Source: Thalassococcus_A lentus
GTDB taxonomy: Bacteria > Pseudomonadota > Alphaproteobacteria > Rhodobacterales > Rhodobacteraceae
Direction: 5' to 3'
Length of the DNA: 64,000 nt
Assembly: GCF_028023555.1 (NCBI RefSeq)
Contig: NZ_JAQIOY010000004.1
Span: forward strand, 1 to 64,000
This document shows positions 8,708 to 18,600 of this stretch, in pieces (positions within the stretch are counted from its first letter, which is position 1; each line of letters begins with the position of its first letter). The notes under the pieces were generated by a model. That model had not been told where the DNA came from, did not search any database, and saw only the letters and a list, made by a program, of their open reading frames with translations. Both the position numbers and the translations under genes were made by a program.

Positions 8708-9475
8708 TCAGACCCGTGCCGCCTCAATCAGCGCCGGGATGCCCACCACACCCATTGCGCGGCGTATGTTGCAGGCGAGGTCTGTGAGGCTGAACTCAGC
8801 GCGGACGTTCGGGAGGCGGCGAGTCAGGAAATCGCGGTGGCCCATCCAATGTTTGATCGAGCCAAAGGGGTGTTCGACTGTTTCTCGCCTGAGCGCCATT
8901 GCCTCAGGCCAGTCAGCCATCCGCGCCTTGGCGCGGTCAAGGACGGCTTCGTCCTCGTACCGTGAAATCCGCCGGGGAGATTTTGCGGCGGTGCATTGAG
9001 ACCTGATCTTGCAGGCGGAGCACGCGGCGCGTTTGGCTTAGGTGGTGAAGCGCTTGCCCTTGTCGGTGCCAGTGGCAACCGGCGTCAGGAGGGAGCCGCC
9101 GGGACAAAGATAGGCATTGCGTTCCGCATCAAAAGTGAAGTCAGCTTTGCCAAAGCGTTCGCCGTCTTTGTAGACGCGCGGTTTCTGGGCGGGAACGTAG
9201 GCCGTGATGCTCTCCGCTTCGCAGGCTGCCAGATCATCCACTTGGTAGTACCCGCCATCGGCAACGACGGTGACGGCCTCAAGGTCGAGGTTGTCTTTTG
9301 CGGCCTTGGTCGTCTCCGCCAGCAAGCCTTGGTCGCTGACATGGTTGCAGACCTCTTGGGCGGCAATCAGGTGGCGCTTGGCGTCCACGGCTATCTGTGC
9401 GTTGTAGCCCACGCCGATCCGCGCGCCTGCGTGCATTGCCCTTGCGTCAGGATCGGTCAGCGAAATTTGCGCTGA
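8708..9475 (-). pseudogene. IS1182-family transposase remnant
   Basis: The minus frame begins in ISLTDPDARAMH, continues through GYNAQIAVDAKRH and VVADGGYY, and ends with VEHPFGSIKHWMGH and an IRRAMGV-type tail, all typical of IS1182-family DDE transposases. It is interrupted by an in-frame TAA near 9039, after GKRFTT; the reading frame itself is intact across this stop, so it is a nonsense mutation and not a frameshift. The N-terminal half is missing, replaced at about 9480 by the end of an IS256-type element. The likely outer end of the element lies near 8625-8640. It sits directly downstream of the immunity gene. Confidence 0.8.
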
Positions 9476-9504
9476 GCTATGCCCAAAAGTTGGTGATGGC
9501 GTGA

Positions 9505-10512
9505 TCAGGCGGCGATTTGAACTTGCTTGATGCCGTCTTTGAACTCAACCCCTTGAATGACCTCGGGTAGACGGTTTGGCCCTGAGATCTTTCGCCACTT
9601 TTTCTTGGCCGACATCATCAACCTGAAGACCATTGCAAGGGCGGTTTTGCGGTTCAGGCATCCCTTGGTTTTCTTGGTGCGGTTTCTGACGGTGGCAAAG
9701 ACACTCTCGATTGGGTTGGTCGTACGGATGTGCTTCCAGTGTTCTGCCGGGAAGTCGTAGAAGGCCAGCGACTCGTCGCGGTCCTTCACCAGATTGGCCA
9801 CGGCCTTCTCGTATTTCACGCCGTAGGTGTCGATGAAGAGATCGAAGGCGGCATCGGCTTCTTTCTTGATCTCGGCCATCCAGATGTCCTGCAAATCAGC
9901 CTTGGCTTTCTCATGCAGAGATTTGGGCATCGCGCCCAGCACATTCGATGTCTTGTGAACCCAACAGCGCTGCTCGCGCGTATCGGGAAATACATCCAGC
10001 AGCGCCGTCCAGAACCCAAGTGCGCCATCGCCGGTGGCCAGCTCGGGCGGCATCGTCTGGCCTCGTTTCTTCAGGCTGACCTCATCAGCTCGCCCCACGG
10101 GTATTTTGCGTTGTGTAGATCGATGTTGTCTCAGAACGCGGCACGCGCGGCGCTCCGAGACATTCGGCTCAGCACGAACACGATCAATGCAGGCGCGACG
10201 ACGAGCGGGGCTTAGAAGTTTCCCTTTGCAGCTTCCGCCAAGATGATCCGTCTCCCATGCGTTTTGGAGTGTCGAAACCCAACTTTCTAGTTCCATTGTT
10301 CCAAGCGGAAGCTGGATCACTTCGCCAGTCTTTCGCCCTCGAAAACTGGGGTGCTCTTGCAATACATTTCTGTCAAATGATGTCAGCCTAACACTTTGTA
10401 AGGCGGATGGTTTTGGCTGATTGTTTGCACGAGTGTGCTCGGCCATCGTCTTATAAATCGCTTCCAACAAAGCGCTTTTTCCGCAGTTGTTAGGGCCAAC
10501 GAAAATGGTCAC
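9505..10512 (-). pseudogene. Chimeric ORF: ATPase, IS3 OrfB and IS256 transposase pieces
   Basis: One open frame of 335 codons made of three unrelated pieces. Residues 1 to about 90 are the start of an AAA/ABC-type ATPase with a P-loop GPNNCGKSALLEAI, as in OLD-like or SMC-like ATPases; the frame stays open upstream to about 10640, so the ATPase gene began further right. Residues about 95-137 (PARRRACIDRVRAE, RRACRVLRQHRSTQRKIP) are the N-terminus of an IS3-family OrfB. Residues about 138-335 (ATGDGALGFW, HRTRN-like, TTNPIESVFATVRNRTKK) are the C-terminal half of an IS256-family transposase, reaching its natural stop. IS256 termini lie near 9470-9495. It is probably the debris of nested insertions, though the frame is intact. 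Confidence 0.75.
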
Positions 10513-10565
10513 GCCTGAATGTGCATCAAGAGTCAGAGGCGGAGCGTCTGGCGTGCGTCCGCACG

Positions 10566-10683
10566 TTAGCTCAATACCTTCAATCCATAACTCACCCTCA
10601 AACTTGCGCTGTTCCGGTGCTTCTTGGCCGTATGCGCGTAGGTTTCAGTTGTTGTGACACTGGCATGGGTCACGGGCGTCTGA
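10566..10683 (-). pseudogene. C-terminal fragment of a tyrosine integrase
   Basis: In the minus frame ending at 10566 the sequence reads THASVTTTETYAHTAKKH, the active-site Tyr region of a phage-type tyrosine recombinase. It is closely similar to the end of the truncated integrase at 11155-11889 (NHASVTTTETYAHTAEL) but has a different tail (ending GLKVLS). So it is a second, separate integrase end, not simply the same gene. It is directly followed, in an overlapping frame, by the ATPase start of the chimeric ORF, suggesting that an integrase and an ATPase gene were once neighbours. Confidence 0.65.
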
Positions 10684-10694
10684 ATGATCTCTTA

Positions 10695-11120
10695 TTACCT
10701 ATGCATGTATTTTCGGTAGTCAAACCCTAGCGCCTCCATGGTTTCCAACGTCGGTTCAGCGGAGCTCTTAAGACCGTTGTTTTCTTGGAAAGAAATCATG
10801 GCGAATTTAGTCTTGAGGCCATAGACTCCATCGACTTCACCAACATCGTATCCACGAGCGACTAGAGCACGCTGCAAGTCCAGTTCCCATCGTGGGACCC
10901 GCCGGTTGATTTTTTGAGTTTTATCAATGAATAAAGATACTTGCGGCCATTCTAAATCAACATTTCGGATTAACGGAACAAGTGTGATTGCCGCTAGAAG
11001 CAAAGCGAAAAGACTTGCAGGTAGAGCATATTTCTTTCGCACTTCTTGGGAGGCCACTAATAGGCCACCGCCGGATAATACAAACAAAGACGCTATTATG
11101 ACTTCCAACAAAATATGCAT
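10695..11120 (-). CDS. Small membrane protein with peptidoglycan-binding domain
   Basis: A 141-residue protein. Residues 1-22 and about 31-52 form two membrane helices (LLEVIIASLFVLSGGGLLV; ALPASLFALLLAAITLVPLI). Residues 78-135 match a peptidoglycan-binding domain type 1: DLQRALVARGYDVGEVDGVYG, with the repeated pattern of Leu, Gly and a turn before an alpha helix, ending ETMEALGF. It would sit in the inner membrane with the domain in the periplasm. It is an intact gene stranded between two integrase remnants. Base use is less G+C-rich than the neighbouring integrase, a sign of separate origin. Confidence 0.65.
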   Translation of the reverse strand: MHILLEVIIASLFVLSGGGLLVASQEVRKKYALPASLFALLLAAITLVPLIRNVDLEWPQVSLFIDKTQKINRRVPRWELDLQRALVARGYDVGEVDGVYGLKTKFAMISFQENNGLKSSAEPTLETMEALGFDYRKYMHR

Positions 11121-11154
11121 TACAAACTAGACTACCTAATAACTCACTCTCAAA

Positions 11155-11889
11155 CTAGCACTTTTCCGGGCTTAACTCGGCCGTATGCGCGTAGGTCTCT
11201 GTTGTCGTCACGCTGGCGTGGTTCACGGTCGCCTGCACGTCCCGGATCGGCACCCCGGCTTCAAGGCTTTGCGTGATGAATGTCGCCCGTGCTGAATGCG
11301 GCGTGATCGAGGGCGGCAAGCCAACCAGCCGCGCGTATTTTTTAAACAGATCACGAAACGTCCCCCTCCCAAGCGGCTGGCCGGTGTTCTGACCCGCCCG
11401 CGCGGCCAAAAACAGCGGCGCGTCGGCTTGATCGCCATGCCCGCTTGCGGCCAGATAGCGCCGGATCGCCGCCTGACAGTCCGAATGGATGGCAACGATG
11501 TTGCCCCGGTCGCCCTTGGTGCGCATTTCCAGCACCCAATATTCTCGATCGAGCCGAAAATCCCGCACCCGCAAGCCACCCGGTTCTGACACACGTCCGC
11601 CCGTGTAGAAGAAGACGTGCAGAATGGCGCTGTCGCGCAGCTTTTGCAGCTCTGGAACGTCGCGCTGGCCTTTCAGCGCCAAAGGCGCATCGAGCATCGC
11701 CCGCGCCTGTTCTGCCGTCAGAGCGTGCGTCTTGCCCGCCCCGACCCCGGCACCGCCCGTGGCAGGCCGCTTGACCCCGGCCACGGGGTTGGTTTCACAA
11801 AGCTGCTTGTCGGCCAGAAATGCATAGAGGCTCGACAAAGCCGCGAGCCGGTTGGCCGCGGTGGCATTTGATAACCCGCGTTCCCGCAA
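11155..11889 (-). pseudogene. Tyrosine recombinase/integrase lacking its N-terminus
   Basis: Phage-type integrase of 244 residues. The catalytic domain is complete: Arg in YTGGRVSEPGG, the HxxR box in TPHSARATF, and the nucleophile Tyr in TTETYAHTA. The N-terminal SAM-like core-binding domain is present only from ERGLSNATAANRLAAL; upstream, after a few more matching residues, the frame meets a stop near 11905 and similarity ends. Integrases of this type are about 300-330 residues, so some 70 are lost. It may have moved an island through this site, but as it stands it is probably inactive. It neighbours IS3 debris to the right. Confidence 0.7.
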
Positions 11890-12069
11890 GGTCTCGACCG
11901 TTCACTTGTTACACTGATCTTGATATTTTCCGATGAAGCTCTGCGTCCAAACGAACCCCTCTATCTACGTCTTCGTGAAGAAGAAGCTTTTGGGGTATGG
12001 GGTATCGGTCATTGAGCATCATTGACGAATAAACCGAGGAGGCGTTTATGATCCGCGTCGGACGCAAGC

Positions 12070-12340
12070 TCAATTAGCCGGTGTTTTGAATTCGCTAATG
12101 GACCTGTTCATCCTGAGCGGTCTGCCTGAGTCGGTCAGGTCGGACAATGGGCCGGAATTTATCATCCAGAAGGTGCGCGACTAGATTGCGACGGTCGAGG
12201 CGAAGACACTCTGTATCGAAGCGGGATCGCCTTGGGAGAACGCATACTGCGAAAGCTATAATGCCCCGTTTCGCGACGAGTTGCTCAACGGCGAAATGTT
12301 CTACACCCTGAAGGAAGCCCAATGGGTCATGCATGTCGTG
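12070..12340 (+). pseudogene. IS3-family OrfB (integrase core) remnant
   Basis: On the plus strand the frame LFILSGLPESVRSDNGPEF followed by GSPWENAYCES and FRDELLNGE is the C-terminal part of the rve integrase core of IS3-family OrfB; D and E of the DDE triad are visible in SDNGPEF and SPWENAYCES. An in-frame TAG falls at about 12181, after QKVRD. It is opposite in strand to the IS3 OrfB N-terminal piece in the chimeric ORF at about 10100-10230, so the two could be halves of one rearranged copy. From 11905 to 12069 and from 12341 to 12604 I see no further gene. Confidence 0.75.
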
Positions 12341-12604
12341 GCACTTCTCATGGGAGAGCCTGGCTTTTTGGCGAACTGAAGACTGACGCTAGTTGCAAAA
12401 ATAGCTTGGAAACCGCATTCGCTGAGCCGTAGGGCTGAATGCAGTAGGCGTCCCGAGACGCGCCTTGTCCAATAGGCTTCCATCTCTGCACAATCCCGCC
12501 ATTTGGTGGTTGGGGCTTATAAAGCGACTATGACCACATCAAAACAGCGAGAATGCCTTTTTCCCATGAAGAGTAGCGGGATAAAAAATTCTAAAATTGC
12601 TCAA

Positions 12605-12632
12605 TTGACACTCGAATTTGAACTATTAACCT
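12605..12632 (+). promoter_or_regulatory. Putative sigma-70 promoter of the Rhs gene
   Basis: A perfect -35 hexamer TTGACA at 12605-12610 is followed after 16 bp by TAACCT at 12627-12632, a weak -10. The surrounding 100 bp are clearly richer in A and T than the genes around. The ATG at 12666 is preceded by GGGAG at 12652-12656, giving a short leader. Confidence 0.4.
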
Positions 12633-12665
12633 AAATTGGAATCGCATTTTTGGGAGTTGTTTTAT

Positions 12666-15600
12666 ATGCGTATTGTATCTGCGGTTATTTTGGCTGCTTT
12701 GGCTTTTGTGTATCCAAATTCCGGTTTAACCACACCTGACGTCTCTACTCCCGAGAATAATCGCGCGAAAGCTGTAAAGGTGCCTGACAATGTAGGGACA
12801 GACGGGGCTTTTACTTACAGCATCGACATCAATGTGCCGGAGTTCCGTGGGTTGGAACCAGTGCTATCGCTGAATTACAATTCTCAGGCCCGCGCGCCGC
12901 GGGCCTACGATCCGAACTTGGGGATTGGCTGGTCCTTGGGTGGCCTGTCCATGATTGAACGGGTCAGTATTGGCGGCGGAACGCCTTATTACGATGATGC
13001 GACCCAGGATATTTTTCAGCTGGACGGCATGGAACTGCTGGCTTGCGGTGATGCAACAGCAGTGGCAAATGGGACGGCTTATGTTGGCGCCTATCCAGAA
13101 GACTACAAAACCAATCGGGAGAGCGCGAGCTGCACCGCGGGCGGGGATTTTGCCACGCTGCGTGACAATTATCTAAAGATCACCCGTATCGGCGACGATA
13201 CTGATCTCGACAGTCGGTTTTATGTCTATCGAACAGACGGCACGCGGCTGGAATACCGTTCAGTCGGGCACCTGCTCGGCGAAACGGGATCATCTGCTGA
13301 CGATTGGTTTGGACCCGCGTTTCAGAGGAAATGGCTTCTGACCGAGATCCGCGACACTCAGCAGACGCCCAATATCGTCAACTATAGCTACCACATAGCG
13401 CCTCGTTCTCAGGGTTATGCCGCTCGGATCGAGCGGATTGACTATGTCGGTTACGCGGTCAAGTTCCACTACGGAGCGACATCCTATGGTGACATCAAGT
13501 TTGCGACAGGTTCCCAATATTTTGAGACCTATTCGCGCGCTTTGGACACGATTTCTGTACATGACGGGACAAATAAAGTCCGTGCTTATAAGCTAGGCTA
13601 CCAAAACACGGAGCTGACCGGACGGCTTCGACTGCGCAGCGTGTCCGAGTATGGGGCAGACTTCAGCCTGTCGGGGTCTGAAGTCGTGTCCGGCTCGAGC
13701 CTTCCTGCTTGGGTTTTTGGCTACGAGGCGGAGGCTCTGGCTTTCCGCATGCAGTCAATCAATGATACCTATAGCGTGAGCGGTCTGCCAACTATGACAC
13801 GCTATCCTTATGTCCACACCTCGCTGTCAATTGGTGATTACGACGGTGATGGCCGTGACGAACTTCAATTCAATCGCTATTCATATACGGATAGCTATGG
13901 GCTTGGGTATACATTGCCCGGGTCTCGTTATTCATTTGATGAAAATGGCACGGCGCAACTGCATTTAAACCATGTTGGTTCAAATACGTCCGCTGTAAGT
14001 GACTCGCTTGGATTCGCGAGTTCGGTTTCTCTGCTTGGGTCGCTTCGCAGGGCAAGCTACTTGCAAAATACAGACCACCATTCTTCTTTCCCTTATGCTG
14101 CTATATTGGAAAAGAAATCTGGTCCGAGCGGGAATGATACGGAGGAACATTTGCAAATCCCCATGCGCGACGCAGGCGCGGGGTCTTGGATGGGAACGCT
14201 CTCGGGAAACGCCTGCGGTTTCTTTCTTGGAAACTTTGACCGGGATTTCGATACGGAAGTCGTGAGGGCTCATCCAACTAACGATATGTCGAACACTTTC
14301 GATTACGACGGAAGTGCATATTTCGCTACGGGTAAACGTAATTTCCTGGAAGACTTGTGCGAAGGTTTTGGAGGATTTGGAAGTATTCCGCGGGCTCCCT
14401 GGCGGATTAACACGTCGACTGTTGATCTGAACGGCGACGGTAAAGACGAACTCCTACACGATGGGAGATTGTTTGAACTGCGCGATGGCGGCAATTGGGA
14501 GAAGCGTTCTATCGCGAACTCACCTTTCCGCTGGGACTTCAATGACAAAGAAAATCACGATATCCGATTTGGGGACGTAAACGGCGACGGTCTGGCCGAC
14601 GGCGTTTTGCATGACCGCAACAACGATAATATCTGCGTGTTCTTGTCCACGGGCGATGGCTATCTGCCGCCGGATTGCACATGGGGCGCGTCCATTCCTG
14701 CAACAGAACGTGATTTGAAACGTGAAAAAGACGGAATTCGTTCCGCGATTGTGGATGTGAACGGTGATGGGCTTGCGGACTATATTGCGCATGCGGGCTT
14801 CAAGAGCCGAGACGATCACGAACGTCAAATCGCTGGCGCCGCCTGGCTTTATCTGTCTAATGGACGAGAATTCGTCCCTGTAGTGAATGGTGGCGGATAC
14901 CACATCAGTCGTTTCCTCGGCGTTGGGGACTTCGACGGCGACGGTCAGATGGACTTGGTCAGCCAGGGCGGCGGTGCGCAAAATGGCGCGGCTGTCTTTT
15001 TTGATGACACTGCGCTCCCAAACTTGATGACCCGGGTGCAAAATCCGAGCAATAGCACGTCAGAGATTACGTATTGGCCGACCACACGGTTTGCCAACAA
15101 TGACATTCCAAGCGTGTCTCAGGTGGTGCGGGAAATCACCAACAAGAACGGGCTTGGACTGGCTTGGCAGGATCGTACGACCAAGTTTGAGTACGAAAAT
15201 GGCAAATACGATTTTGATCTGCGTAAATCCCTCGGCTTTGGCAAGGTCACGGCTACTCTGCCGAAACTCTGGAATGAGGTTTCTAATCCGACTCTGGTCA
15301 CAATCTACGAGAACGATCAATGGGCCACGAGAGGACGGGTCAAGTCGCAGAAGTTTGACTATGACGACCAGACCTATCGCGAGACACTGAATGATTGGGC
15401 GGTTAATCCGGGCTGGAGCGGCGCGACAAATGAAGCTCGGCCATTCAGGGTTGTGAAGACAAAAGCGCGGGAAAGAGAGCTTTGGGGCGAAAATTTTGTT
15501 GAGACAATAACAGACTATGAATACTCGCTCTACAACAAGCCCGTTCGCATTTATGCGCGTGGAATTGGCGGGTCAGCCGGGGCGGATGTTGATGATGTCA

Positions 15601-18600
15601 CCACTCACTTTGGCTACCGAGTCAATACGGGGAAGTATCTGATCAAGCCCTTCCGAAAAATTGTTGTGCAAGGTCCTAACCTGGATTGGAACAACAGGGG
15701 CAATTGGTTGTCGTCCGAGTTCTATTCCTATGACGGGAACATAAGCCCCTGGGACAATCCGACCAAAGGGAACGTAACCAAGATCGAGCTTTGGAACGGC
15801 AAACTTAGTAGCGATGCACGGCGCATTGAGGCTCAGTCAGGTTATGACGATCGGGGCAATGTGATTTGGGAACAAAACGGGCGTGGCGCCGATACCCGAA
15901 CAAATTACAGCTTTGACAGCGCAAAGCATTTGTTCCCGGTCTCTGAAACCAATGCGTTGGGGCATCAGACCACAACCAGTTGGAACGCTGCATGCCAGGC
16001 ACCTTCGACTATCACTGATCCGAACGGGCTGGTGACGAGTATCGCTCATGATGCGTTCTGCCGGGAGTATCGAAAGGATTACCCGAATGGACAGCTAGAG
16101 CGCACATTTTATCGCAACCTAGGTACGGCCGCGCAGAATGTCCGAACACAGACCCGTTCTGCATCCAATATCGCCGGCCAGAAATGGCACCTGGTAGATA
16201 GCTACTTCAATGGCTTTGGGGAGGTTTACCGCGAAGCTAGAAGTGGTAACGCGGATAACGACTGGATTGTCACATTGCGCAGCTTCACGCAGCGCGGTCA
16301 TCTGGATTGGGAGAGCATCCCCGGTACCTGGCAGGCCTATGGTGCTGTCCATGACATCCCTACCGATGAGAGAAAGCAGCTGAAGTATGATCCGCTTGGT
16401 CGCGTTGTTCGCACGACTCACGCAGACGGGAATTATGTGAAGGCGGTATATGAGAGTAAACAAAGGTCTCATTCGGGCCAACTTGCCATCTTTCCGCAAG
16501 TCACCTCGCTCGGCGAAGACTGTCACGACAACGACGCCAGCACGATCTGTGATGAAGTAATCTATGTAAAGGATGCTTCTGGCAACACAATCATCACCGA
16601 CAGACCCGACTGGCTCGTCACCGATGTGGACGCGTCCAATATCTGGCGCAGCGTTCGGTATCTCTGGGACGGGCTGGGGCGTCTGACGGGTGTCACCGAT
16701 GCCAGCGGTAAGTCGTGGTCCTTTACCTATAACGCCTTCGGAGATCGCGTGGCTGCCAACGACCCTGGACTGGGGAATTGGACGCTTGAATACGACGCGG
16801 CCCACAACCTGACCCGCCAGATCGATGCAAAGGGACAGGTCATCGAGTTCGCTTATGATGACCTGAATCGTCAAACGCTGAAGCGGGTGACTGGGCCAAA
16901 TCTGGATCGTCACGACACTCTCTACAACTACGATTGGCAGAGAGCCGGCTTCTATAACATAGGTAAACTCGTCCAATCGGTCGCATGGACTAGTGGTGAT
17001 CTTGACGGCGACGGTGAAAGCGACGGCAATTACCACGTCATCACTCGGGACTACAATTCCGCTGGTCTGGTCGCAGAAGAAAGCCACCGTATTGATGGTG
17101 CCAGTGGCCCGACTTATGCTCTGCAAACACGCTATCGTCTGACCGGCGATATCTTACGCACAAAACTGCCCTATATCCCGGGAAGCACAGCAGTAAAGTG
17201 GTCGGGAGACTACCAATACGACTCCGCCAGCCGCGTCACGAGCTTCGGGTCCTACGTGACTGCGGTGGCCTATAACCTTTGGGATCAGCCCACACATGTT
17301 GACTACGGCAGTTCTGCGACCAGCGCATACGCTTATCAATCAAAGCGTGGCTGGGTGACCCAGATAGACAGCTACGGCAACAACACCAGCGGCGTGCGGG
17401 CGCGCCTTGGCTTTACCCATTACACGCGTTCTGCTTCTGGCCGTGTGATGCGCCAGAATACCCAGCGTCCGACAGGTCGGTTTGATTATCAATACGACTA
17501 TGCCGGACGGCTCTTATCGGCCACGAACTTTGGTGGGCAGGCGCAGTTCGATCAGACCTTCACCTATGATCGCTCCGGGTCCATGCGCTCCAACAGCCAG
17601 GTGGGAACCTATGCCTATCACTCTAACAAGCTGGCCCCGCATAGTATCACTCACAACGGCCAGACCCAGACGTTGACCTATGATGCCAATGGCAACATGA
17701 AGAACGGGCTCGACGGCAAGGAAATGACCTATGACGGCGAAAACCGCCCGTTCTCGGTCACCTATCAGGGGGTCACCACCTCTTACGTCTACGGCGCTGA
17801 CGGCAAACGCCTGAAACGCATTGACGACGCGGGCACAGGCCAGCAGAGCGTCACGGTCTATTTTGGCCCGGTGGAAATCCGCAACTTTGGCGAGGGGCAA
17901 GACGAGGTCATCCTGACCTATCCGCATCCGGATGTGCGGATCGAGCACACAAAAACCGGCGGCGTGCTCACCGAAAAGGTCAGCTACCTGCACCGTGACC
18001 AGCTACAAAGCGTGCGGCTGATCACCGGAGCTGACGCTCAACGCGACAGCCGCGCGACCTACAAGCCCTTTGGCGTCCAGGTCAATCAGATTTTTGATGT
18101 GGCAAGCCCAACAGAGGACAAGGGCTTTATCGGCGAGCGGTTTGATGCAGGCGCCGGACTGCAATACCTGAACGCGCGCTACTACGATCCCGAGCTAGGC
18201 CTGTTCCTGCAGCCGGATTGGTTTGAGGTCACAGAGCCGGGGGTGGGCACGAACAGGTACGCGTATTCGGCAAATGATCCCATAAACAGATACGATCCAT
18301 TGGGCAATGCATGGATAGACGAGGGTTGGGATGCTCTTTTTGGGGAAGGGAGTTTCGATAGAACCTTTGGTGAAGGTAGCGCTCAAGCATTGGATGACAC
18401 CGCAGATGCGATTGGACGCGCCAATGGAGCTGTTCTTGACGCCTTAGACTACTACGGTCCAAGTATCGACGCCTCCACAGCAGGGACAATGGGTAAACCC
18501 GTCAAAATGTTGGCTGGAACCGCGCGGCTTGGAATTAGGGTCGGGAACTTTTTAAGAGGAACTCGCGCCAAAAAGCCCTCAGGGGATTTGACCCCCATAC

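Noticed and set aside
9505..10512. A genuine ATPase gene from the P-loop start
   Set aside because: Only the first 90 residues are ATPase; the rest is transposase debris.
16119..17126. 335-codon minus-strand frame inside the Rhs gene
   Set aside because: Antisense shadow of the RHS repeats; no domain or start signal.
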